DNA from: DAOTTX01 sp034437515
GTDB lineage: Bacteria; Chloroflexota; Anaerolineae; Aggregatilineales; Phototrophicaceae
Direction of reading: 5' to 3'
Length of the DNA stretch: 54,925 bases
NCBI GenBank assembly: GCA_034437515.1
Contig: DAOTTX010000075.1
Span: 1 to 54,925, forward strand
Below the pieces are notes generated by a model, which saw only the letters and a list, made by a program, of their open reading frames with translations, did not search any database and was not told the origin of the DNA. Made by a program: the position numbers and the translations under genes. Below, piece by piece: positions 47,367 to 54,925 of this stretch. Every line of letters starts with the position of its first letter. Positions within the stretch are counted from its first letter, which is position 1.

Positions 47367-50174
47367 TTGCACAGAATCACCCTTCTCATCGCTAGTTTGA
47401 TCTTGCTGGGGGCGGCGGTGCTGCGCTTCGCTGAGCTGGCGACGTACCCACCCGGCCCCCACTACGACGAAGCCGCCAACATCCTCATCACCCGCAGCAT
47501 CGCTTTCGATGGTGCCGACCTGTTCCCGATTGCCAACAGCTATCAAGGCCGGGAGAGCCTGTACTTCTATTTGAGTGCGCCGCTGTTTCGCCTCATCGGG
47601 GATGGTGTGTTCGTGCTGCGGCTCGTCAGCGCATGGTGCAACCTGCTGACGGTCGCTGCGACGATTGGCTTAGGCCGGGCGATGTTCAAAGGGCGGCGCG
47701 GCGTGGTGGTCGGGCTACTCGCCGGGGCGTTGATGGCGATCTCGTTCCACCAGATCTTCATGAGCAGGCAGGCGTATCGGGCGGTCACGCTGCCACTGAT
47801 GCAGGCGCTTGGCTTACTGTGCCTGTGGCGCGGCTTGAACGCCCGCCGGGGGGATTGGCTCTGGTTGGTCGTCGGCGGCCTGTTCAGCGGTGGGGCGCTG
47901 TATACCTATATGGCGTCCCGGCTGTTCCCGGTGTGGTTGGGGATCGGCGGGTTGGCGCTGCTGTGGTTCGACCGTCGCCGCTGGCGGCTGCGGGTGCGGC
48001 AGGGGATCATTTTCTTCGCCGCGCTGACCGTCGCCGCATTGCCGATGCTGTTGTATGCGCTGGCGAACCCCGATATTTTCTTCCAAAGGCTGACCGAGGT
48101 CAGCGAGGGCGAGGTACAGGTCACGTTATGGGAGAGTATGCGGCTGCATATGGAAATGTTCTTCATTCGCGGGGAGTTCGGCAACCTGCGCTACAACGCC
48201 CCCGGCAGACCATACTTCACCCCGGTCGAGGGGGTGCTGCTGCTGGTCGGTGTGGGTGTGGCGCTGTGGCGTATCTCACGCCACGCCGTGCGCCCAACCG
48301 AACGCACAGCCTATCTGCTGGGGCTGCTGGCCCCGTTGATGGTCATCCCCAGTTTGATCTCAGTAGCGGGCTTCCCGCCGAGTCATATGCGCTCGTTGGG
48401 TATGGTGCCGTTGATCTTTGTGCTGGTCGCGGTCGGCGGGGCGGCGCTCATCGACGGACTCAGGACGCGGATGCCGGATGTGTCTTATCGTGTGGCGGGC
48501 GCGGCGGTTGCCGTGCTGCTGCTGGTGGGCGGCGGGCTGGTCTCTGATGCGTACCGTGATTGGGTGCGCCGTGCTGATCTGTTCTATCAGGCTGATGGTG
48601 ATCTCGTGTTGGCGTCGGCGTGGTTGCCGGGGCAAGTCGATGAGGCGACACAGGTTTATGTGGCATCGTATCACCGGGAACACCCAACGATGATCGCGGG
48701 GTACGACGCGCCGGTGACTTGGCTCGGCGGTGATAGCCTGTTCTTGCCCGCACCGGGGACGGACGGAATCGCGATATTTGCGCGGAGTGTGCCGCCGCCG
48801 GATGCGTGGCGTGCGTTCCTTGAACCGCTGCGGATGCCCGGTGTGCCGCTCGGCGCGGACGGTGAACCGGCGTTCTGGGCGTATCGCCTGACCGGTGATG
48901 TACCATCTCTGCTGACAGACTCAGGGGCAGTACGTAACAACTTACTGGAATTCAACGGGATGCAGGCCGACCCCACCGCCGCCGGAGACACCGCGCAGAT
49001 CACGACCGCATGGGAGGTACTGCAAACGCCGCCCTATTATCGTCTGCGGCCTATCGTCAGCTTGTTGGACGACGCCGGTCACACACTCACGACGACCGAT
49101 CTATTTTTGCTGGGCACGGATCAATGGCGAGCCGGTGAGCGGATGCTGCAAAACATCGCCCTGGAAGTGCCGGTCGGCACGCCGCCGGGGACGTACACGC
49201 TGGCGGTCGCCTGGGTGGATCGTGACACCGACACGTACCTCTCATACAGCACCGAGGGCGGCACATCTGGCGGCATCCTGGCGGCGATTGGGTCACTAGA
49301 AGTCACCCGGCCTGAGACTTTCCCCGCGTCGGCAGCGATGGCGATCAGCACCCGTGACCCGGTTGAAATGGCGTCAGGGGTGCGCTTGCTCGGCTGGGAC
49401 TTCATCAATAACGGCGCGATCCGACCGGGACAGCGGTTAACACCCACGCTCTATTGGCAGGCGACCGGCACAGACACAGACCGCGAGGACGTGACGTTCA
49501 CCGCCCTGCTGCGCGATGATAACCGCGAAGATAACACAGTAGATAATGGCACAGAAGATGATGGCACGGAAACGGTACTCTGGCGTGGTAAGTTGCGCTA
49601 TGCCCCGTTACGTTGGGTTGACGGCGAACTGGTGCGCTTGCCCGTCATCTGGGAGGTGCCACGCGACCAGCCCAACGGTGACTATCAACTGGTGCTGCGC
49701 GGCACGAATGTGGCACGGGTGTTGGGTACGGTCAGCATTGATGGGGAACCGCGCCAATTTGAGCCGCCGCCGGTCGAGACAACGGTCGAGGTGCTTTACG
49801 GTGACTCACTGCTGCTGTATGGGTACACGCTGGCAGCCGACACCGCGCAAGTCACGCTGAATCTGGTATGGTCGGCATTACGCCCGGTCAACGAAGATTA
49901 CACGGTGTTCGTCCATGTCGTTGATGCCGGAGGCGACATCGTGCAGCAACGCGATATGATGCCACAGCAGAACCGCTACCCGACCTCGTTGTGGGTGGCG
50001 GGAGAATATATTACAGATGCGTATCAGTTTGAAGCGTTGCCGACGGGAGATTACTGCGTGCGGGTCGGGCTTTACCAGCAAAATACCGGTCAGCGTTTGC
50101 CGATAAATGCATCCGATGATATAACAGAAATACAATTTGTGGAAATATGCTTAGAAGTTAGGACTTTCGCTTGA
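47367..50174 (+). CDS. GT39-type membrane glycosyltransferase with a C-terminal beta domain
   Basis: 935 residues from a TTG start, supported by GAGGT 7 bases upstream. The N-terminal 400 residues hold about 10-12 membrane helices, and the first extracytoplasmic loop carries the acidic motif PPGPHYDEAANI typical of GT39/ArnT-like transferases that use lipid-linked sugars. The remaining 530 residues are soluble, outside the membrane and beta-rich, with repeats of the form LLGWDFINNGAIRPGQRLTP / LYGYTLAADTAQVTL. It likely glycosylates a surface polymer or protein. The last five codons and the stop lie in or at the edge of a MITE-like insertion; without it the protein would end four residues earlier. 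Confidence 0.88.
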   Translation: MHRITLLIASLILLGAAVLRFAELATYPPGPHYDEAANILITRSIAFDGADLFPIANSYQGRESLYFYLSAPLFRLIGDGVFVLRLVSAWCNLLTVAATIGLGRAMFKGRRGVVVGLLAGALMAISFHQIFMSRQAYRAVTLPLMQALGLLCLWRGLNARRGDWLWLVVGGLFSGGALYTYMASRLFPVWLGIGGLALLWFDRRRWRLRVRQGIIFFAALTVAALPMLLYALANPDIFFQRLTEVSEGEVQVTLWESMRLHMEMFFIRGEFGNLRYNAPGRPYFTPVEGVLLLVGVGVALWRISRHAVRPTERTAYLLGLLAPLMVIPSLISVAGFPPSHMRSLGMVPLIFVLVAVGGAALIDGLRTRMPDVSYRVAGAAVAVLLLVGGGLVSDAYRDWVRRADLFYQADGDLVLASAWLPGQVDEATQVYVASYHREHPTMIAGYDAPVTWLGGDSLFLPAPGTDGIAIFARSVPPPDAWRAFLEPLRMPGVPLGADGEPAFWAYRLTGDVPSLLTDSGAVRNNLLEFNGMQADPTAAGDTAQITTAWEVLQTPPYYRLRPIVSLLDDAGHTLTTTDLFLLGTDQWRAGERMLQNIALEVPVGTPPGTYTLAVAWVDRDTDTYLSYSTEGGTSGGILAAIGSLEVTRPETFPASAAMAISTRDPVEMASGVRLLGWDFINNGAIRPGQRLTPTLYWQATGTDTDREDVTFTALLRDDNREDNTVDNGTEDDGTETVLWRGKLRYAPLRWVDGELVRLPVIWEVPRDQPNGDYQLVLRGTNVARVLGTVSIDGEPRQFEPPPVETTVEVLYGDSLLLYGYTLAADTAQVTLNLVWSALRPVNEDYTVFVHVVDAGGDIVQQRDMMPQQNRYPTSLWVAGEYITDAYQFEALPTGDYCVRVGLYQQNTGQRLPINASDDITEIQFVEICLEVRTFA

Positions 50175-50259
50175 GAATCTCAGGACGGTTCAGAAAAGCT
50201 CAAATTTCTGATTTTTGAACCGTTAAAACCCTTTGTGAATATCCTGAGCGAAAGTCCTA
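50159..50259. mobile_element. 101-bp MITE-like element
   Basis: Perfect 13-bp terminal inverted repeats, TAGGACTTTCGCT (50159-50171) and AGCGAAAGTCCTA (50247-50259), are flanked on both sides by the direct repeat GAAGT (50154-50158 and 50260-50264), a 5-bp target-site duplication. The interior has a second inverted repeat (ACGGTTCA / TGAACCGT) and a smaller CAGAAA / TTTCTG stem. It contains no gene, so it would need a transposase in trans. The left end supplies the stop codon of the GT39 gene. Confidence 0.85.
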
Positions 50260-50337
50260 GAAGTGTAAATTGTCGCTACAATGAACTAAAAATCTATTTT
50301 ATTCGTTATGATATTTGTTATAATAAGGATGTGAGAT

Positions 50338-50718
50338 ATGGTTGATGAAAGTATCCGTGCAAATGGCACATTGCGATTTTGTGTGCTCGATGACGAAGAA
50401 GGTTCACCGGCTGTTGATAACATATTCGAGATTGAAGCACCGGGGACGGAAGGCTATGTTTTAGGTCGTTCTGATGCGGGCAGCAGCTACGTACCAGATA
50501 TTGACCTCGCTCCCTTCAATGCCCAACGACGCGGTATCTCACGGCGACACGCGGCAATCGTAAACTATCGCGGCATCGTGCGTGTGGTTGATCTCGGTTC
50601 GATGAACGGTACTTTCGTCAATGAAGAACAGTTGCCGCCGCGTGCGATACAGGACTTGAAATCAGGGGATCGAATCAGCCTGGCAAATTTAGAAGTGGAA
50701 GTAACAAAAATCACATGA
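50338..50718 (+). CDS. FHA-domain protein
   Basis: 126 residues, nearly all one forkhead-associated domain that binds phosphothreonine. The hallmarks are YVLGRSD, ISRRHAAIV and VVDLGSMNGTFVNEEQL, with the conserved GR, S..H and NGT..N residues intact. It should read the output of a Ser/Thr kinase, none of which lies in the window. AAGGA lies about 9 bases before the ATG. It is followed 21 bases later by a MarR regulator. Confidence 0.92.
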   Translation: MVDESIRANGTLRFCVLDDEEGSPAVDNIFEIEAPGTEGYVLGRSDAGSSYVPDIDLAPFNAQRRGISRRHAAIVNYRGIVRVVDLGSMNGTFVNEEQLPPRAIQDLKSGDRISLANLEVEVTKIT

Positions 50719-50739
50719 TCTATTCGTTGGCACGACATA

Positions 50740-51189
50740 ATGGTTTACATGATGCAGACACTACGTTTTGACGGTTCGATATGGTGCAACCTCGATGTTG
50801 CGCTGAGACAAATTGACCAATACTATCGCCACATGATTCGACCGGAGGGACTCTCCGTGATCGAGTGGTATGTATTACGTGCGCTCTACGAGACTGACGG
50901 ACAGCATGCATCCGCGCTGGCAAATGCGGTCGGTCGAGCGGCAACTTCGTTTACGCCCAATCTGGACAAACTCGTGCAAAAAGGCTTCATCGAACGCCGA
51001 CAGGATGACAACGACCGCCGGGCGGTGTGCATCTACCTGACGCAGCTTGCGCAAGATCACCGCGAGGAGATCATAGCGAACGCTGCTGAAGTTGATGGTT
51101 CCATTCGTGCGATGTTCAATGACGACCATTTTGATGTGCTGCAACAGGCGCTCAACCATTTCCAGGCGATTCATGGTGCCGAGTCTTGA
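50740..51189 (+). CDS. MarR-family transcription regulator
   Basis: 149 residues. The winged helix-turn-helix is clear: LSVIEWYVLRALYE, ALANAVGRAATSFTPNLDKLVQKGFIERRQDDNDRRAVCIYLT, which includes the D.R wing motif. MarR proteins usually repress neighbouring genes until a small ligand binds. The ribosome site is weak, and ATG codons at 50749 or 50752 are alternative starts. The 3' end overlaps the macrodomain gene by 19 bases in the opposite orientation. Confidence 0.9.
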   Translation: MVYMMQTLRFDGSIWCNLDVALRQIDQYYRHMIRPEGLSVIEWYVLRALYETDGQHASALANAVGRAATSFTPNLDKLVQKGFIERRQDDNDRRAVCIYLTQLAQDHREEIIANAAEVDGSIRAMFNDDHFDVLQQALNHFQAIHGAES

Positions 51190-51740
51190 TCTGCCTCGAT
51201 TTTTGCCAGCACATTCTGAAAAATTCGTAGGTCATCTTGCGTAAACATTACGAAGCGTACTCGGTCAATGCCTGTATGCTTACGTAGAAAATCGAACGTC
51301 GTATTGAGCGCGATGGTCGCAGCCTCTTTCATCGGGTAGCCGTAAACACCGGTGCTAATCGCAGGGAACGCGATTGTTTTCACGCTGTTTGCCTGCGCGA
51401 CTTCCAGGCTGCGTCGATAAGCTGACGCCAGCAGCTCCGGCACCTTGGGGTCGTCGTGTCTATAGACCGGCCCAACGGTATGGATGACGTGTTTGGCCTT
51501 CAGCCGGTAGCCGCCGCTGATCTTGGCATCGCCGGTTTCACAGCCGCCGAGGTAGCGCGTCTCCTGCTTGAGCTTCGGCCCGGCAGCACGATGAATCGCC
51601 CCATCAACCCCACCACCACCCAACAAGGACGAGTTCGCCGCGTTGACGATGGCGTCCGTCTCCTGCTCGGTGATGTCCCCCTGCACGAGTTCCATAGTTG
51701 CCCCACTGATCTCGATCTTGATTTCGTGTGAGTTGGTCAT
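51171..51740 (-). CDS. Macrodomain protein (ADP-ribose hydrolase type)
   Basis: 189 residues from the ATG at 51740. The macrodomain is complete: GDITEQETDAIVNAANSSLLGGGGVDGAIHRAAGP binds ADP-ribose, with AFPAISTGVYGYP forming the second loop. Homologues such as YmdB hydrolyse O-acetyl-ADP-ribose or remove ADP-ribose from proteins. It converges on the MarR gene. The family call is secure; the substrate is not determined. Confidence 0.94.
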   Translation of the reverse strand: MTNSHEIKIEISGATMELVQGDITEQETDAIVNAANSSLLGGGGVDGAIHRAAGPKLKQETRYLGGCETGDAKISGGYRLKAKHVIHTVGPVYRHDDPKVPELLASAYRRSLEVAQANSVKTIAFPAISTGVYGYPMKEAATIALNTTFDFLRKHTGIDRVRFVMFTQDDLRIFQNVLAKIEADQDSAP

Positions 51741-51822
51741 AGCTCTCAAAAAATAGCATTAAGAAGGTATTATGAGAGTATTGCAGGGAACTTAACAGAA
51801 GTCAAATAGCGGTCGTGTTTGG

Positions 51823-53739
51823 CTACGGTAAGGTTTGCGGTAGTTCGACGGCGACGGTCGGCTCGCCATCGGTGGGTGTAAACACGATGTTGGCATCGTT
51901 CAAACCGTCGTATTGCCCGACCAGCACACGGAACGGGCCGGCGGCGTCATCGGGCGGTGTAATCGGGATGCGATAGCGATAGTGCCAGCCGATACGCCAG
52001 GCATCCCCGCGCAATCCCTCGCCGCCGAGGTTGAGCACACGCTCGCCATTGGCATCGAGGAGGTGTACGAACGGCGCATAGATACGCGAGTACACTTCTT
52101 GATCGATGTGATCGACCTGCCACGTCGTTTCCAACAGCCACGTTTCCGGGGTTTCGGCGGTCAGCGTGTACCCGGCGAGGCGCAACCCCTGCACCGAGGG
52201 CACGTCTAACCGTTCGCCGGGGGCGACGGTCTGTGTCAGGTCATAGAGGTAGATGGTGCTGTCCGGCAAGTTAAGCGTGTTGATCAGGTCACCGGGGGGC
52301 GGCATGACCGCCTCAAACGAGATATAGACACTGCCGTTCGCTGGCAACGCGACGAAGGCCGGGGCGCGGGTATCACGGATCACGCCGAAGCGTTGCCCGG
52401 CGAAACTGTTCAGTATCCACGCTTCTTCGTCGGCATAGACCACCTGCCCCGCATCACGCGCCGCACGGATAGCATCACCGAGCCGCAGACCATAATCGAC
52501 GGGCAACGCACCAAAGCGATGCACACCGGGGATGGCGTCCGTCTCCTGATAGTAACGGGCGCTGTTGAGCAGCATCAACACGGCGAACGGCACAAACGCG
52601 CCCACCAACAGCGCCAGCCGCGCCCGCTCCGGCACAGGGCGAAGCACGGTCAGCACGCCCCACGCCGCCAGCCCGTAACCAGCGGGTAAGGTCAGCATCT
52701 GGTAAAACGGGTGTACCGGGTTACCGGTGTAACTCATCGCCAGCACCGGCAAACCGAACCAAACTAACAGAATGATAGCCACATCACGCCGGTCATCGCG
52801 ACGATAGATCGCGTAGCAGGCCGCCCCTATGCCAGCGAGTACGGCGGCGGTCAAAACATAATGTGCGAACTGGCTGAGATCATAGCGGCGCTGCGCGTCG
52901 TCCACCGGCGCATCGAGGCCACGAGCGGCGGCGTACTCCGCACCACTGACCAGACGCACCGCCGACTCCCAGGCTTCGAGTGTCAACCGTGACTCGGCGG
53001 TGGAAAAATCATCGACCCGCTGGCGCACCGTCCCCGATTGATTGAGCAGACCGACGGTGTACAGACCGGTCAACAGCGCAAACACACCCACCCCGACCGC
53101 CGCGGCCTTCCAGGGGATGCGCTGCCGGAAGATCAACAGCAGAACGGTCAGCGGCGCGACGATAAAGAACGCCAGCAAATAGGTCTGTGTGAACAACGCC
53201 GCGACGATCAAGGCCAGCGCGACCCGGCGACCCGGTCGGCGAGCTTTGCCCAACAGCACAGGCCACAGCAACCACGCCACCGCACACACGAAAAAGGTCA
53301 TCAAACACTGCACCCAGGATGTCCGGCTGTATTCGATCACCCAGGGGTTGACCGCCATCAGCGCGGCGGCGAGCAAGCCGGCAGCCGTGCCTAATAACAC
53401 ACGCACCGCCCGGTAAGCCATCCAGACTGCCAGTGTGTTCAACGCGATGACGAACACATACACTCCTAACGGTGAGCGTGTGAGCAGCACCGCCGGGATG
53501 AACAGATAGCCGGTCAGCGGCGGGTTGGCAAACAGCACGGACGTGCCCTGCCCGGCGAGTGGCAGCAACCCGGTATCGAGCGTGGTCATCGCCTGCCATA
53601 GCGGATAAGCGTGGTCGATGTTATGCTCGATTTCCCCGAGGTAACGGAAGCGCACGATCAGTGCCAGTAAGCAGATCAGTATGATTGCCCACTGTGCGGG
53701 CGATGGTCTAATCTTAATTGATCGTTGTGTTTTCAACAT
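51823..53739 (-). CDS. Second GT39/PMT-like membrane glycosyltransferase
   Basis: 638 residues from the ATG at 53739; a TTG twelve codons upstream is less likely. The N-terminal 400 residues have about ten membrane helices, with an acidic first loop (GEIEHNIDHAYPLWQAM) and the NPWVIEYSRTSWVQ segment typical of GT39-like transferases. The C-terminal 230 residues form a beta-rich domain related in style to that of the upstream GT39 protein (RLAGYTLTAETPETWLL parallels its LYGYTLAADTAQVTL). The acceptor is unknown. It is divergent from the TSUP gene. Confidence 0.85.
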   Translation of the reverse strand: MLKTQRSIKIRPSPAQWAIILICLLALIVRFRYLGEIEHNIDHAYPLWQAMTTLDTGLLPLAGQGTSVLFANPPLTGYLFIPAVLLTRSPLGVYVFVIALNTLAVWMAYRAVRVLLGTAAGLLAAALMAVNPWVIEYSRTSWVQCLMTFFVCAVAWLLWPVLLGKARRPGRRVALALIVAALFTQTYLLAFFIVAPLTVLLLIFRQRIPWKAAAVGVGVFALLTGLYTVGLLNQSGTVRQRVDDFSTAESRLTLEAWESAVRLVSGAEYAAARGLDAPVDDAQRRYDLSQFAHYVLTAAVLAGIGAACYAIYRRDDRRDVAIILLVWFGLPVLAMSYTGNPVHPFYQMLTLPAGYGLAAWGVLTVLRPVPERARLALLVGAFVPFAVLMLLNSARYYQETDAIPGVHRFGALPVDYGLRLGDAIRAARDAGQVVYADEEAWILNSFAGQRFGVIRDTRAPAFVALPANGSVYISFEAVMPPPGDLINTLNLPDSTIYLYDLTQTVAPGERLDVPSVQGLRLAGYTLTAETPETWLLETTWQVDHIDQEVYSRIYAPFVHLLDANGERVLNLGGEGLRGDAWRIGWHYRYRIPITPPDDAAGPFRVLVGQYDGLNDANIVFTPTDGEPTVAVELPQTLP

Positions 53740-53788
53740 GCGGGGAATGTTATCATTGAAATAATTAACCGCCAAGTGCGTTTGAAAA

Positions 53789-54517
53789 ATGGCTTATTCC
53801 TTAATTATCGTTATTGTCGCCTTCGCTGTCTTTGTACAAACTTCAACTGGGTTCGGGATTGCGCTGGTGTCGATGCCGTTATTGGTGTCCCTGGTCGGCC
53901 TGGAGATCGCCGCGCCCCTGGTCGCCCTGGTGGCAATGGCGAACCGGCTGGTGATGCTGGCCTATTACCGGGAGAGCTTTGATCGCGGTGAAGTCCAGCC
54001 GTTGATGTTCGGCGCAATCGCTGGCATCGTGATCGGCTCTCTATTGATGCTATTCATCCCCTTTGACAAACACTCCGAACACGTTATCGAAACGCTGCTC
54101 GGCCTGCTGGTGCTGGCTTACGTCGGCTATGTGCTTTTTGCGCCGCATATGCCCGCGATGGGTAAGTGTTACTGGTCTTACGGCCTGGGCTTCGCGGGCG
54201 GTGTGCTGGCCCGGATCTTCAACGCGGGTGGCCTACCGGCGGTGGTCTACGCCGATGGGCGCGGCTGGGCACCGGCGACGTTTAAAGGCAACCTGCAAGC
54301 ATACGCCATCATCAGCGGTTGCTTGGTGATCGCCGCTCGTGCGGTAAACGGCGAATTCGTCGGTGTGGTGATCCAGGCGTTCCTCTATTCCATCCCTGGC
54401 ATTGCAGTCGGGTTAGTCGCCGGTTTCATACTGGATCGTTACATCGACCCTGTAAGGTTTAGGAAAATTATCCTTATGCTAATGATAGTAATCGCCTTAC
54501 AGCTCATCCTGACCTAA
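53789..54517 (+). CDS. TSUP/TauE-SafE family permease
   Basis: 242 residues with 7-8 membrane helices. The first helix has the family signature FVQTSTGFGIALVSMPLL, and the second half repeats it as GLGFAGGVLARIFNAGGLPAVVYADG. The family exports or imports sulfite, sulfoacetate, and related organosulfur or small organic anions across the cytoplasmic membrane. The substrate cannot be told. No clear ribosome site is present before the ATG. Confidence 0.88.
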   Translation: MAYSLIIVIVAFAVFVQTSTGFGIALVSMPLLVSLVGLEIAAPLVALVAMANRLVMLAYYRESFDRGEVQPLMFGAIAGIVIGSLLMLFIPFDKHSEHVIETLLGLLVLAYVGYVLFAPHMPAMGKCYWSYGLGFAGGVLARIFNAGGLPAVVYADGRGWAPATFKGNLQAYAIISGCLVIAARAVNGEFVGVVIQAFLYSIPGIAVGLVAGFILDRYIDPVRFRKIILMLMIVIALQLILT

Positions 54518-54650
54518 AAATCCTATCAAAACTACAAAAAATGTAAATTTTTCCAAACTATATATTTACGTATCAGCAAAATTAGGATATGAATATAGTT
54601 GTAATCTTGTAACACAAAAATAATTGTTTGTTGCACACACGGGTGGAATC

Positions 54651-54925
54651 ATGCGAATACGGTCAACAACAGCATCGTGGTTGTTCACGTTATGCTATCT
54701 TATTATTTTGATTGTCGCGGTACCGACTTTCGGTGGTGCCGCTGCACAGACTCCGACACCTCCACCCGTTGCGACTCCACCGCCGCTACCTCTCGATCCA
54801 CCGATCATTGATCTCATTCCAACTGAAGAACCAACGGAGACTGCGTCACCGACTGCTGAGGTCACCGAAGAGCCGACGCAGACAACAACGCCCACCGCCG
54901 AAGTCACCGAAGAGCCGACGCAGAC
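54651..54925 (+). CDS. Secreted Pro/Thr-rich repeat protein (runs off the window)
   Basis: The first 91 codons are present. A signal peptide (basic start, hydrophobic core LFTLCYLIILIVAVPTF, AAA-Q cleavage-like site near residue 33) is followed by a Pro/Thr/Glu-rich region. A 42-base, 14-codon repeat (AEVTEEPTQTTTPT) begins at 54855 and recurs at 54897. GGTGGA lies 4 bases before the start. Such stalks often tether surface domains in Chloroflexota. The 133 bases upstream are strongly AT-rich. The 3' part is not in the window. Confidence 0.75.
   Translation, partial: MRIRSTTASWLFTLCYLIILIVAVPTFGGAAAQTPTPPPVATPPPLPLDPPIIDLIPTEEPTETASPTAEVTEEPTQTTTPTAEVTEEPTQ

Noticed and set aside
50319..50324. 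TATAAT before the FHA gene as a promoter
   Set aside because: It is only 14 bases before the start codon and overlaps the ribosome site, with no -35 at the right distance.
54695..54907. 70-residue minus-strand frame rich in Gly, Ser and Val
   Set aside because: Antisense of the Pro/Thr-rich tandem repeat of the secreted protein.
1..54925. CRISPR arrays, tRNA, rRNA or known riboswitches
   Set aside because: I scanned the intergenic regions by eye and saw no regularly spaced repeats, cloverleaf or riboswitch core; a covariance-model search was not possible.

Overview
The window is a gene-dense, GC-rich bacterial chromosome segment with about 50 protein genes and no rRNA, tRNA or CRISPR array that I could find. 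Gene content points to Chloroflexota, probably an Anaerolineae-like lineage: a complete 14-subunit NADH dehydrogenase cluster, many HEAT-repeat and GT39 membrane proteins, Pro/Thr-rich secreted proteins, and a dnaG-rpoD pair. This placement is inference from gene style; no marker phylogeny was possible.

Layout. 1-6.3 kb: a cytochrome P450, a lipoprotein, a MscS-type channel with a small membrane partner, radA and a second lipoprotein. 6.4-7.1 kb: a bifunctional-nuclease-domain protein with its own promoter and terminator. 7.1-14.9 kb: a tightly packed plus-strand run of dnaB (with two mini-inteins), a DnaD-domain protein, a DnaC/DnaI-type loader with two complete AAA+ domains, a GNAT protein, a ketol-acid reductoisomerase homologue that has lost its catalytic residues, and two HEAT-repeat proteins. 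14.9-18.5 kb: a sugar nucleotidyltransferase (minus strand) and a 741-residue helical-repeat protein. 18.6-22.3 kb: a GAF-like protein converging on a minus-strand signalling operon (cheB, cheY, a degenerate RsbT-like protein, cheW, a pseudo-receiver plus roadblock protein). 22.3-22.9 kb: a 624-base divergent intergenic region with clustered TGACC/GGTCA half-sites. 22.9-26.6 kb: dnaG and rpoD. 26.7-29.8 kb: remnants of a hydrolase and a DUF4258 toxin-like gene meeting at one junction, a YgiT-type zinc-finger protein, a Nudix-GNAT fusion and an alpha/beta hydrolase. 29.8-47.0 kb: nuoA-N. 47.0-54.9 kb: an orphan DUF433 antitoxin-like gene, two GT39-type transferases, FHA, MarR, macrodomain and TSUP proteins, and the start of a secreted Pro/Thr-rich repeat protein that runs off the end.

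How the parts work together. The dnaB-dnaD-like-loader trio looks like a replicative helicase plus its loading machinery, and dnaG and rpoD 11 kb away complete a primosome/transcription core. The nuo genes encode a full proton-pumping complex I. A strong terminator after nuoI and a 246-base gap divide them into nuoA-I and nuoJ-N. A TPR-like gene sits between nuoF and nuoG, and NuoH, NuoJ and NuoL are all much longer than usual.

Most unusual items: NuoJ carries about 250 extra residues resembling DUF4397 repeats in a loop predicted to face outside the cytoplasm. The reductoisomerase homologue is a predicted pseudoenzyme embedded in the replication run. The helicase loader is an internal tandem duplication with exactly 200-residue spacing. 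A 101-bp MITE-like element with perfect 13-bp terminal repeats and a 5-bp target duplication supplies the stop codon of a glycosyltransferase.
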